A DNA stretch of 50,612 nucleotides from positions 1 through 50,612 of the forward strand of contig CALYQJ010000012.1 of NCBI GenBank assembly GCA_945285405.1. Reading direction: 5' to 3'. This document shows positions 7,933-15,178 of this stretch, one piece after another. The position numbers and the translations under genes were made by a program. The notes below the pieces were generated by a model. The model worked only from the letters and a program-made list of their open reading frames with translations, was not told the DNA's origin and did not search any database. Every line of letters begins with the position of its first letter. Position 1 is the stretch's first letter. The DNA is from an uncultured Lactobacillaceae bacterium. GTDB taxonomy: Bacteria > Bacillota > Bacilli > Lactobacillales > Lactobacillaceae.

Positions 7933-8049
7933 ATGTTTCTAATATTCATTAGTTTCTTGAAATATGCTCGTGTAGATGTGGGTATTGCTGTTTTGATTGT
8001 TAACATTTTTTGCGTTATATATTTAATTTTCGAAACCAAAAAGGAGTAA
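7933..8049 (+). CDS. hypothetical hydrophobic peptide (38 aa)
   Basis: ATG 7933 to TAA 8047-8049. The product starts MFLIFISFLKYARVDVG, contains a continuous hydrophobic segment IAVLIVNIFCVIYLIF and ends ETKKE, the pattern of a one- or two-helix membrane peptide or the tail of a membrane protein. No ribosome site is visible. Its last codons form the AAGGAG ribosome site of the next short frame. It may be the C-terminal remnant of a lost membrane protein gene. Confidence 0.3.
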   Translation: MFLIFISFLKYARVDVGIAVLIVNIFCVIYLIFETKKE

Positions 8050-8053
8050 AATT

Positions 8054-8095
8054 ATGATTAAAATTGGTACATATTACCATTCCAATATTTACTGA
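8054..8095 (+). CDS. possible 13-residue peptide with good ribosome site
   Basis: AAGGAG at 8041-8046 is ideally spaced (7 bases) before ATG 8054. The frame encodes MIKIGTYYHSNIY and stops at TGA 8093-8095. It is either the truncated start of a lost gene or a very short translated peptide. No family is recognised. Confidence 0.2.
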   Translation: MIKIGTYYHSNIY

Positions 8096-8554
8096 ATAAA
8101 ATTGATTTTGAAAGATAATGTTCGACATTTTAACTCCTTCTCAAATGAAAACAATTAAATAAGAATGTTTAAATAGAAACATTCCAACTGGTCTTCACAC
8201 ATTGAAAGTTTAATTATTTTCAAATTTATTTTTAAGATTAAAACTAGTAAGTAAATCAGCTTAGCAATTTGAAAAAAATATTTCAGATGTATAAGAATAG
8301 TGTACTAGAGATGGTAGTTTGTTAGTAAACTTGCGATGAAAGTGGTTGTCAAATAGATTAAATACGCTTCTGCTATAGAACTTATATTTAAAGATTGCTT
8401 AAGAACGAGTTTTGTACTAGAAGATAGAGAGTTATTGTTGTATTGGAAAATATGTATTATTTGTTTTAGTGCTTTTTATTATATATCAGATTCTATTTTA
8501 AATAGTTTTTTCTTAAAATTGCGTGACATGTTGAATTAATTAAATTGGAGAAAT

Positions 8555-8854
8555 ATGAAATTGAATGAACGCCGAGAAATCGATCAAATTGATCAAAAAA
8601 TGACTCAACTTTTTGAACAACGGATGAAATTAAGTGCCAAAATTGCTCAACATAAATTTGAGCAAAATCAGCCAGTAACTGATTGGAAACGAGAAGCGGT
8701 GATTATTAGTGAAGAAACCAAACAGTTGCAAAACCAGCACCTAGCAAGTTATTTGAAAGAATTCTACCAAGATTTATTCTTGATTTCTAAGCAGTATCAA
8801 GCTAAAATAATTCAGGATTTAGAATCTTCAACAAAAAGAAGTTCTAAAATTTAA
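8555..8854 (+). CDS. chorismate mutase, AroQ class
   Basis: 99 residues, the usual size of a monofunctional all-helical AroQ chorismate mutase, which converts chorismate to prephenate for Phe and Tyr synthesis. The first helix has the family pattern RREIDQIDQKMTQLFEQRMK, followed by KIAQHKFEQNQPVTDWKRE. GGAG lies 6 bases before the ATG. It stands alone, about 13 kb from the shikimate operon that makes its substrate, and directly before a tRNA cluster with its own promoter. Confidence 0.88.
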   Translation: MKLNERREIDQIDQKMTQLFEQRMKLSAKIAQHKFEQNQPVTDWKREAVIISEETKQLQNQHLASYLKEFYQDLFLISKQYQAKIIQDLESSTKRSSKI

Positions 8855-8862
8855 AAAAAATC

Positions 8863-8892
8863 TTGCAATTGTGAGTGGTCCGAGAGTATAAT
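8863..8892 (+). promoter_or_regulatory. promoter of the tRNA cluster
   Basis: TTGCAA at 8863-8868 and a perfect TATAAT at 8887-8892 are separated by 18 bases, about 34 bases before the first tRNA. It should drive tRNA-Phe through tRNA-Cys as one transcript ending at the hairpin at 9421. Confidence 0.75.
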
Positions 8893-8925
8893 TAATAACT
8901 GCAGGTGCTTTTGCATTAAGTTTGT

Positions 8926-8998
8926 GGCTCGGTAGCTCAGTCGGTAGAGCAAAGGATTGAAGCTCCTTGTGTCGGCGGTTCGATTCCGTCCCGCGCCA
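8926..8998 (+). tRNA. tRNA-Phe (anticodon GAA), acceptor mismatch
   Basis: The anticodon loop TTGAAGC gives GAA with a perfect 5-bp stem (AAGGA/TCCTT), and the D and T arms are normal. The acceptor strands GGCTCGG and CCGCGCC pair except for U4 against C69. The usual lactobacillus sequence would have A there. CC is encoded after the discriminator A but not a full CCA. Confidence 0.93.
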
Positions 8999-9002
8999 CC
9001 TT

Positions 9003-9083
9003 GGAGGAGTAGCGAAGTGGCTAAACGCGGCGGACTGTAAATCCGCTCCTTCGGGTTCGGTGGTTCGAATCCACTCTCCTCCA
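9003..9083 (+). tRNA. tRNA-Tyr (anticodon GTA)
   Basis: Acceptor GGAGGAG/CTCCTCC pairs perfectly, the anticodon loop CTGTAAA gives GTA, and a long variable arm is present as expected for bacterial tyrosine tRNA. It lies five bases after tRNA-Phe. Confidence 0.95.
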
Positions 9084-9090
9084 TAATAAT

Positions 9091-9161
9091 AGGGATATAG
9101 TTTAAAGGTAGAACTGCGGTCTCCAAAACCGCCAGTGTGGGTTCAATTCCTACTATCCCTG
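9091..9161 (+). tRNA. tRNA-Trp (anticodon CCA)
   Basis: Acceptor AGGGATA/TATCCCT pairs perfectly. The anticodon loop CTCCAAA gives CCA within stem GCGGT/ACCGC. The T loop reads TTCAATT. Confidence 0.95.
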
Positions 9162-9165
9162 TTAT

Positions 9166-9239
9166 GGCGGTATTGGTGAAGTGGTTAACACATCGGTTTG
9201 TGGCACCGACATACATGAGTTCGATCCTCATATACCGCC
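9166..9239 (+). tRNA. tRNA-His (anticodon GTG)
   Basis: The anticodon loop TTGTGGC gives GTG. The eight-base acceptor GGCGGTAT/ATACCGCC includes the extra G at position -1 paired with C73, the identity element of histidine tRNA. Confidence 0.95.
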
Positions 9240-9247
9240 TATATTAA

Positions 9248-9319
9248 TGGGATATAGCCAAGTGGTAAGGCAAGGGACTTTGACTCCCTCATGCGCAGGT
9301 TCGAATCCTGCTATCCCAA
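9248..9319 (+). tRNA. tRNA-Gln (anticodon TTG)
   Basis: Acceptor TGGGATA/TATCCCA pairs perfectly. The anticodon loop CTTTGAC gives TTG, reading CAA and CAG codons. The D arm and T arm are normal. Confidence 0.95.
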
Positions 9320-9335
9320 TTTTTTTATTTTTTTT

Positions 9336-9406
9336 GGCGGTATAGCCAAGTGGTAAGGCACGGGTCTGCAAAACCTTTATCACCGGTTCAAATCCGGTTA
9401 CCGCCT
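9336..9406 (+). tRNA. tRNA-Cys (anticodon GCA)
   Basis: Acceptor GGCGGTA/TACCGCC pairs perfectly. The anticodon loop CTGCAAA gives GCA. The anticodon stem is GGGT/ACCT-like with a wobble pair. It is the last tRNA of the cluster, directly before a terminator. Confidence 0.93.
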
Positions 9407-9420
9407 TGCTTTTTTATTTG

Positions 9421-9450
9421 AGACAAAACTAGTAATAGTTTTGTCTTTTT
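9421..9450 (+). terminator. terminator of the tRNA cluster
   Basis: AGACAAAACT and AGTTTTGTCT form a 10-bp stem with a short loop followed by a run of T. Confidence 0.88.
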
Positions 9451-9549
9451 TTATTTATATATTTTTAATAGAAAAATATTTACTTTTTCAATTAAATGAG
9501 CTTAAAATTTGTTTTGAAAGGGCTTTATAAAAGTAGAAAAGGAAAATTG

Positions 9550-11691
9550 ATGAATAAATTAAATGTAAAAAATAAATTACCATTTTTTTTAATTATTTTA
9601 GAAGTGTTTTTGATTTGTAATTTCGCAAAACCAGAAACAGTTAAAGCAAATTCTTCAAACCAGCCTGATGAAATCCAGATTCAAAACCTAATTAGTAAGA
9701 TGTCATTAGAAGAAAAAATCGGTCAATTATTTATTTCTCGTACTCCTAATAATCCTGAACAAGCGCGTTTTGATGCTCAAAAATACCATTTGGGTGGCTA
9801 TATTATTTATGGATCAGATTTACAAAATCAAACAGCATCTTCTTTTAAAACTAAAATTGATAGTTTTCAAAATAGTTCAAATTTACCATTATTAATTGCT
9901 GTTGACCAAGAAGGAGGAAAAGTATCACGGCTAAGTACGTTATGGCCTGATCAAGCTTTCCCATCACCGCAAGATATTTATCAAAAGAGAGGGATAGATG
10001 GAACGCTGGAAGAAGCTAAAAGAGTTGGTCAGCTTTTAAAAAGCTTAGGAATTAACTGGAATTATGCGCCAGTAGCTGATAGCACTAGTGATCAAAATAG
10101 TTTTATCTATTCCCGTACTTTAGGGGCAAATTACGAAACTACGAGTGATTATATTAGACGGGTTGTTCCTGCTTGGCAAAGTACAGGGGTTGCTGCAACT
10201 TTAAAGCATTTTCCTGGTTATGGTGCTGCTAAAGATACCCATACAGCTTTTGCTACGGTTCAAAAGTCGAAGTCAGACCTATTAAGTCAAGATTTGTTAC
10301 CCTTTGAAAGTGGCCTCCAGGCTGGAGTTGATTCAGTGATGATTACTCATGTCATTTATGAAAATTTAGATCCGCTTTATCCTTCATCTCTTTCAAAAGT
10401 TATAATTACTGATTTATTACGTAATCAACTTAAGTTTTCAGGGGTTATCGTTACAGATGCTTTGGAAATGGGAGCAATCAGTGATTTTGTTAAAGACCAT
10501 GCGGGAGTGAGTGCAGATATGATGGCGTTAACCGCGGGAAATGATATGATCATGAATAATGATTATGCTACGGCAATTCCTTTAATTAAACAGCAAGTCC
10601 AAATGGGAAAAATCTCTGAAAAAGAAATCAATGATCATGTTTATCGTATTTTAAAATTAAAAGCTAAATTGAATTTATTTAATCAAAATCATCAAGTTAA
10701 TGCAGTCACGGTTTCAACAATAAAATATACTAATGATAATCATGCCGTGATCAGGGGCCAAGTTTTAAGTAATGATAAAACTAAAGGAAGTAATATTCAT
10801 ATACTTGCACAAAATAATCAAGAGGTTGGCAATTGTCAAATAACAAGTAATGATGGAACTTTTCAAGTTAAAGTACCATTATTTTCCCAAAATCAAAAAT
10901 TGACTTTAACCAGTTCTATTCAAACGATTGCTCCAACCACAACGATGATTAGTTCTAAAGAAGAAGTTGCTCAATTTGAAACAATTAAAGTATCGTCCTT
11001 AAGTTATCAAGGGTCAGATGTAATTATTAAAGGACAAATTACTAATCAAAATGCCAAAGTGAAACTTTTAGGTGAACAATTATTAGCTTCTGATGAAGAA
11101 GGTAACATAATTGGACAAACCGTAATTGGTCAAAATAACCAATTTACTTTGACTTTACCGCACAATTTCCAAAGTTTTAAAGTTGCTTTAAGTACAGCTA
11201 TTGCAGGGGTAAAAATGTCTCAACCCCTTGTAATTTCACCACAAAGCAATAATTCAACCATGGTTGTTCAGTACCGAGTGCAACAACGTCCGTATAGTAT
11301 TTTAATATGGCAAAAAAATTCTCATGACAAGATGATTCCCAGCAATCCTCACAAATATTTAGCTGATGGCACAAAAGTGAAAGTTCAAAAAACTCAAAAA
11401 CTTGGGAATCAAGTTTTTGCTTTAGTCGATAATAATCTATGGGTGGAAAAAAAGTATTTAGTTTTTGAAAAAGATTATCAACCATCGATTATAAAAATTG
11501 GTAAGGTTAACTATGTTCCAGGATATTACGTTTATCTAAGAAATGAGCAAGGTAAGCGAATGAATCAAAAGGTAAAAGCAGGTAGTGAATGGCGGGTCTT
11601 TGATAAAAGAACTATTAATAACGAACTTTACTATTGTTTAGGAAATATGCAACAGTGGATTCAGGCTAAATATTTAATCATAAAAAAGTAG
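9550..11691 (+). CDS. secreted GH3 beta-N-acetylhexosaminidase with two SLAP domains
   Basis: About 713 residues. A signal peptide (about 1-34) precedes a complete NagZ-like GH3 domain (about 45-385) with QLFISRTP, the loop motif KHFPGYG (His about 220) and the nucleophile Asp (about 303) in VIVTDALEMGA. The middle (about 390-560) is Ig-like or linker sequence. The C-terminus holds two repeats of the SLAP type (about 570-640 and 645-713), which in lactobacilli bind secreted proteins to the cell wall. ATG 9550 is preferred because AAAAGG lies 7 bases upstream; an in-frame ATG at 9496 has no ribosome site. Likely role: removal of terminal GlcNAc from peptidoglycan fragments or glycans at the cell surface. 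Confidence 0.85.
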   Translation: MNKLNVKNKLPFFLIILEVFLICNFAKPETVKANSSNQPDEIQIQNLISKMSLEEKIGQLFISRTPNNPEQARFDAQKYHLGGYIIYGSDLQNQTASSFKTKIDSFQNSSNLPLLIAVDQEGGKVSRLSTLWPDQAFPSPQDIYQKRGIDGTLEEAKRVGQLLKSLGINWNYAPVADSTSDQNSFIYSRTLGANYETTSDYIRRVVPAWQSTGVAATLKHFPGYGAAKDTHTAFATVQKSKSDLLSQDLLPFESGLQAGVDSVMITHVIYENLDPLYPSSLSKVIITDLLRNQLKFSGVIVTDALEMGAISDFVKDHAGVSADMMALTAGNDMIMNNDYATAIPLIKQQVQMGKISEKEINDHVYRILKLKAKLNLFNQNHQVNAVTVSTIKYTNDNHAVIRGQVLSNDKTKGSNIHILAQNNQEVGNCQITSNDGTFQVKVPLFSQNQKLTLTSSIQTIAPTTTMISSKEEVAQFETIKVSSLSYQGSDVIIKGQITNQNAKVKLLGEQLLASDEEGNIIGQTVIGQNNQFTLTLPHNFQSFKVALSTAIAGVKMSQPLVISPQSNNSTMVVQYRVQQRPYSILIWQKNSHDKMIPSNPHKYLADGTKVKVQKTQKLGNQVFALVDNNLWVEKKYLVFEKDYQPSIIKIGKVNYVPGYYVYLRNEQGKRMNQKVKAGSEWRVFDKRTINNELYYCLGNMQQWIQAKYLIIKK

Positions 11692-11700
11692 AATTTCTTA

Positions 11701-11738
11701 AAAAGCCAAGCAGCTTAATTAAAACTGACTTGGCTTTT
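11701..11738. terminator. bidirectional terminator between converging genes
   Basis: AAAAGCCAAG and CTTGGCTTTT pair across an 18-base loop that contains an additional CAG/CTG pairing. It lies between the GH3 gene and the convergent regulator gene and serves both. Confidence 0.8.
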
Positions 11739-11760
11739 AATCTTTAAATATATAAGTATT

Positions 11761-12204
11761 CTATTTTTGATATACTGCTTGTTGACAATTTGGGCATAAT
11801 CCATGAACTTCAATTTGAGCTTCCCTAACTAAGAAATTACTTTCTGCTGCGGCTTTTCTTAAAAGATCTTGAAATTCAAAATTATGTCCATCCACAATTA
11901 GACCACAACGATCACAAATAATATGATAATGAGGTGTTCCAAAGTAGTCAAAATGGTGCTCATTTGATTTCTTATCATCAATATTAATTACAAGTTTAGC
12001 TTTAATTAGTGCTTCAAGAGTATTGTAAACAGTAGCTAAACTTAATGACCGATCTTTTTGGTTTAGATCATTATAAATTTGTCGTGCAGTAGGATGAGTA
12101 TGACTGTTTATTAAATATTTTAAAATTGTTTTGCGCTGTTGGGTAATTTTTGCGCCTGATTTTTTTAAGCAAGTTAATGCTGTTTCAAAACTATCTTCGG
12201 CCAT
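11761..12204 (-). CDS. Fur-family metalloregulator, PerR-like
   Basis: 147 residues, normal Fur/PerR length. The N-terminal winged helix contains ITQQRKTILKYL and LSLATVYNTLEAL. The C-terminal dimer/metal domain has HHFDYFGTPHYHIICDRCG and VHGLCPNCQ, i.e. two CxxC pairs for the structural zinc site and a His-rich regulatory site. His in NSHTHPTA corresponds to the peroxide-oxidised His of PerR, so a peroxide sensor is my best guess, with Zur or Fur possible. AGGAGG is ideally placed before the ATG. A 26-bp palindrome lies about 100 bases upstream, beside a candidate small RNA. Confidence 0.85.
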   Translation of the reverse strand: MAEDSFETALTCLKKSGAKITQQRKTILKYLINSHTHPTARQIYNDLNQKDRSLSLATVYNTLEALIKAKLVINIDDKKSNEHHFDYFGTPHYHIICDRCGLIVDGHNFEFQDLLRKAAAESNFLVREAQIEVHGLCPNCQQAVYQK

Positions 12205-12299
12205 TTTTCCTCCTTAAGAGTACTTCTTATCTAGATTTTAACGCATTCATGTAAAAACGCCAACAAAAGTCTTAAAATCATGGTTTTTTAGAAAATTAT

Positions 12300-12325
12300 T
12301 TAAATAATATAGCTATATTATTTAA
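12300..12325. promoter_or_regulatory. 26-bp perfect palindrome, candidate operator
   Basis: The half-site TTAAATAATATAG is followed immediately by its exact reverse complement, giving 26 symmetric bases. It lies between the Fur-family regulator gene (minus strand, about 95 bases away) and a probable small RNA on the plus strand. Length and AT-rich symmetry resemble Fur/Per/Zur boxes, though the exact consensus is not matched. A divergent autoregulatory operator is inference; a structural hairpin without T tail is the alternative. Confidence 0.45.
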
Positions 12326-12330
12326 TAAAT

Positions 12331-12496
12331 CATACTTACGACCGATGGCATTAGCTTAAAATTTACCGATAATAATATACGAACAGCAGCAAGTGTTCTT
12401 CACTTAGGCTGAAGGCATGAATGCAGTTCACATTTTCTCCCCTAAACACATTAATCTTTTATTTACCTGGTATCCCCCGTACCAGGTAATTTTTTT
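12331..12496 (+). ncRNA. candidate small regulatory RNA
   Basis: There is no coding frame, but the stretch has ordered structure. A small hairpin GAACA/TGTTC lies at 12381-12398. A second is formed by TGAA-GCAT and ATGC-TTCA at 12410-12430. An open C-rich segment TCTCCCCT follows near 12437-12444, and then a strong terminator with a TCCCCCG loop. Unpaired C-rich motifs complementary to Shine-Dalgarno sequences are typical of Gram-positive regulatory RNAs. The 5' end is uncertain. I could not match it to tmRNA, RNase P, SRP or 6S RNA. Confidence 0.4.
12463..12496 (+). terminator. intrinsic terminator with C-rich loop
   Basis: TTACCTGGTA and TACCAGGTAA form a perfect 10-bp stem around TCCCCCG, followed by seven T. 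No protein gene on the plus strand ends near it, which implies a non-coding transcript upstream. Confidence 0.88.
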
Positions 12497-12504
12497 AGAA
12501 AAAT

Positions 12505-12530
12505 AAAAAGCAGATTATAATCTGCTTTTT
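12505..12530 (-). terminator. terminator of tRNA-Leu
   Basis: AAAAAGCAGAT and ATCTGCTTTTT form a perfect stem around TATA. It lies directly after the 3' end of the minus-strand tRNA-Leu. Confidence 0.8.
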
Positions 12531-12538
12531 ATTAATAA

Positions 12539-12622
12539 TACCGGTGCTCGGGCTCGAACCGAGACGTCATCGCTGACACTAGATTTTGAGTCTAGCGCGT
12601 CTACCAATTCCGCCACACCGGC
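12539..12622 (-). tRNA. tRNA-Leu (anticodon CAA)
   Basis: On the minus strand the acceptor GCCGGTG pairs with CACCGGT (one G-U at the end). The anticodon stem CTAGA/TCTAG closes the loop CTCAAAA, giving CAA for UUG codons. A long variable arm and the T arm GGTTCGAGCC are present. Confidence 0.95.
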
Positions 12623-12851
12623 TTAGTGCATTAACTTAAACATTTTATTAAAAAATTTGCTTTTTGTCAATAAACTCTACCTTTTTATTCTAATTTACTC
12701 ATTCAGATTTTTAATAAGGCTTACTAATAGAATAATTTTGCTAATTCGATGTTTTGTAGGAGTTTGTTATATAATAAATTTATTTGATAACATCAATTTT
12801 TGAAAAAAGCATTAGCATTGCTTTTAATTTTAAAAGAAGGTTAAAGAAATA

Positions 12852-14762
12852 TTGAATATCGGAATTTTTACGGATACATATTTTCCTCAAATTAGTGGAG
12901 TAGCTACTTCTATCAAAACCCTCAAAGAAGAATTAGAAAAATTAGGACATAATGTTTATATTTTTACAACGACCGATCCTTTAGTAACAAAAGGGACTAA
13001 TGAACCCAATATTTATCGTTTTGGTAGTGTTCCTTTTCCTTCTTTTACTGAAAGGCGGGTAGCAGTTCGGGGATTATTTAAAGCAGTAACAATTGCTCGT
13101 AAGTTAAAACTTGATCTAGTCCATACACAAACTGAATTTTCTATGGGTTACATTGGTAAGTATGTGGCTCATGCTTTAAAAATTCCTGCAGTTCATACAT
13201 ATCATACGATGTATGAAGACTATTTGCACTATATTATGAATGGGCATCTTTTACATCCTTCAGGTGTAAAACAATTATCGCGAGCTTTTCTGTACCATAT
13301 GACTGGTTTAATTTGTCCGAGTCAACGGGTAATGGATACGATGATTCGTTATGGAATTAAGATTCCAATGCGGATTATTCCTACTGGCGTCGATTTATCC
13401 CAATATAGCCAAAAAGTTAATATTAATTTACGAACAGAATATAATATTCCTCAAGATGCACCGGTTATTCTCTCGGTAAGTCGTGTAGCTTATGAAAAAA
13501 ATATTGATTTTTTACTTCGAAGTTTTGCTCAATTACTAAAAAAATTGCCTTACGTTTATTTGTTTATTGTTGGTGATGGTCCAGCAATTGATGATTTAAA
13601 GCAACAAGCTAGTGAGTTAGGGATCGCTTCAAAAGTTATTTTTACCGGATATGTTCATCATAGTAAAGTGGTAGCTTATTATCAGCAAGCTAATATTTTT
13701 GCTTCAGCCAGTAATACTGAGGCTCAAGGGTTAACTTTTTTAGAATCTTTAGCGGCGCACACCCAAGTATTGGCTTGGGATAATGATTATGATCGTAATT
13801 TGTTGCATGATTCTAGTTTGGGTGCAGTTTTTTCTAAAGAGGACGAGTTAACCAATTTAATGTTGTTATACTTGACCAAAAATATTCCAATAAAAAAAGA
13901 TGTTTTAGAACAGGAATTGACCCAAATTTCGGCAAAACATTTTGGCGAAAAGGTTTTAGAGTTTTACTATGATTTACAAGAACATTTCGAAGGAGAAAAG
14001 CAAGAAGGACTTAATGAGGAAGAAGTTAGCATGATGCGACGAGTTAGTGGTTATTTAAAGTTATCGCGAATTCACGATCATGATGAAGATCTTAATGAAT
14101 ATTCGATCGGTTATGCAGGTGAAGGGAAAAATCGAAGTTTAATTTTAAGTAATTTCGTTAAACAAAATTATCAAGTATATGCTTTACCAAGCGAAGATAA
14201 CGTTCGTGAAACTAAAAAAGTAACTATTGTGAATAACTTTGAAGCTCTGTTAACCAAAGCCAAAATAATTTTTGTGGAGTTTACGGATCAAAATTTGTTA
14301 ATTCAGCAGGCTAAAAAATTACAAGCGGATCAAGTTATGATTAATCTCTCTAGCTTGAAGAATTTTGATTTAACTAATTTGCGCCAAAATACTACTAAAA
14401 TTGCTGGCAAACTTTTTGATAGTATCATGTTAATCAATGATTTTGAATCGATTTCAATTTTAGTTGGTGGAGATCAAGATGTGTATCAAGAAATTGCTCC
14501 AATTTTTGAGGTATTTACTGATGATTCTTTGTATGTTGGAACGATTGGTTCTGCTCAAATTGGACTTCAATCTTTAAATGTTTTACAAGATCAGTTAAAA
14601 ACCGGGATCCAACAATCTTTAAATATTGCTCAAAAACCTGGTGTGGATTTAAATGCAGTTTTAGATCTTTTGGCAGATACTGATGAAACTGAATTTATTC
14701 GTCATTGGGGGAACCAAAAACTAGAACAAGATTTACAAAATCAAAATAAATCGCCACTATAA
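12852..14762 (+). CDS. GT4 glycolipid glycosyltransferase fused to a dehydrogenase-like domain
   Basis: 636 residues, TTG start with AAGAAGG upstream. Residues 1 to about 380 are a GT4 glycosyltransferase like the diacylglycerol 3-alpha-glucosyltransferases (LafA type): N-terminal NIGIFTDTYFPQISGVATSI, VGDGP, and the EX7E motif with Glu 290 and 298 in TEAQGLTFLESL. Such enzymes glucosylate diacylglycerol to make the lipid anchor of lipoteichoic acid, matching the LtaS gene just downstream. Residues about 417-630 look like a 6-phosphogluconate/3-hydroxyisobutyrate dehydrogenase: a Rossmann-like start IGYAGEGKNRS, then ILVGGDQDVYQEIAPIF and VGTIGSAQIGLQSLNVLQ, where the catalytic Lys of the family is replaced by Leu. 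The second domain is probably non-catalytic. Confidence 0.82.
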   Translation: MNIGIFTDTYFPQISGVATSIKTLKEELEKLGHNVYIFTTTDPLVTKGTNEPNIYRFGSVPFPSFTERRVAVRGLFKAVTIARKLKLDLVHTQTEFSMGYIGKYVAHALKIPAVHTYHTMYEDYLHYIMNGHLLHPSGVKQLSRAFLYHMTGLICPSQRVMDTMIRYGIKIPMRIIPTGVDLSQYSQKVNINLRTEYNIPQDAPVILSVSRVAYEKNIDFLLRSFAQLLKKLPYVYLFIVGDGPAIDDLKQQASELGIASKVIFTGYVHHSKVVAYYQQANIFASASNTEAQGLTFLESLAAHTQVLAWDNDYDRNLLHDSSLGAVFSKEDELTNLMLLYLTKNIPIKKDVLEQELTQISAKHFGEKVLEFYYDLQEHFEGEKQEGLNEEEVSMMRRVSGYLKLSRIHDHDEDLNEYSIGYAGEGKNRSLILSNFVKQNYQVYALPSEDNVRETKKVTIVNNFEALLTKAKIIFVEFTDQNLLIQQAKKLQADQVMINLSSLKNFDLTNLRQNTTKIAGKLFDSIMLINDFESISILVGGDQDVYQEIAPIFEVFTDDSLYVGTIGSAQIGLQSLNVLQDQLKTGIQQSLNIAQKPGVDLNAVLDLLADTDETEFIRHWGNQKLEQDLQNQNKSPL

Positions 14763-14924
14763 AATTAGTAAGCTTTATTTTAAGTTAAATGGTAAACATT
14801 AAAATAATTAAGTTGAAGTTTTTATGAACTTTTAATAACATCATAGAAGTTTTTGAAGGCGTATAGTACACTCAAAAAGGATGAACAATATTAATCTGCT
14901 TTGAATTGAAAGGAAATTTATTTT

Positions 14925-15152
14925 ATGAAATCTGAATTAGCGGGAATTATTAGTCGTTTGGTTGCCATGCAAGATGGTAATGGTGAAATTAAAACTCGTC
15001 ATTTTGAAAAAAATGGTGAAGATTTGGCTAAAGTTACTTATGATGAAGATAATCAAATTTTTCAAATTGACGAACTTAAAAATGGTGAATCATATAAATT
15101 CGACAATATTGATTTAGTAGCAATTGAAATTTACGATATTTTAGGAGCTTAA
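14925..15152 (+). CDS. DUF1797 family protein (YkuJ-like)
   Basis: 75 residues, matching Bacillus YkuJ in length and pattern: ELAGIISRLVAMQD at the start, RHFEKNGEDLAKVTYDED in the middle, and FDNIDLVAIEIYDIL at the end. The family is small, cytoplasmic and of unknown function. AAAGGA lies upstream of the ATG. It sits between the glycolipid glycosyltransferase and lipoteichoic acid synthase genes. Confidence 0.88.
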   Translation: MKSELAGIISRLVAMQDGNGEIKTRHFEKNGEDLAKVTYDEDNQIFQIDELKNGESYKFDNIDLVAIEIYDILGA

Positions 15153-15178
15153 CTTCAATAGGGAGTTATGATATTAAT

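Larger units (their letters stand above)
7909..8554. other. AT-rich intergenic stretch with remnant-like short frames
   Basis: About 645 bases between the export cluster and chorismate mutase. Apart from two very short open frames with plausible starts (7933-8049 and 8054-8095, listed separately) I see no gene. The sequence is strongly AT-rich with many stops in all frames, as expected of decayed accessory DNA. The last 25 bases carry GGAG for the downstream gene. Confidence 0.5.

Noticed and set aside
4-8554. tRNA-Ser as the attachment site of an island covering the AT-rich genes
   Set aside because: The 3' end of the tRNA faces away from these genes, no repeated 3' end was found on the other side, and no integrase gene is present.
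8851-9231. 126-codon minus-strand frame
   Set aside because: It is the antisense of the tRNA cluster.
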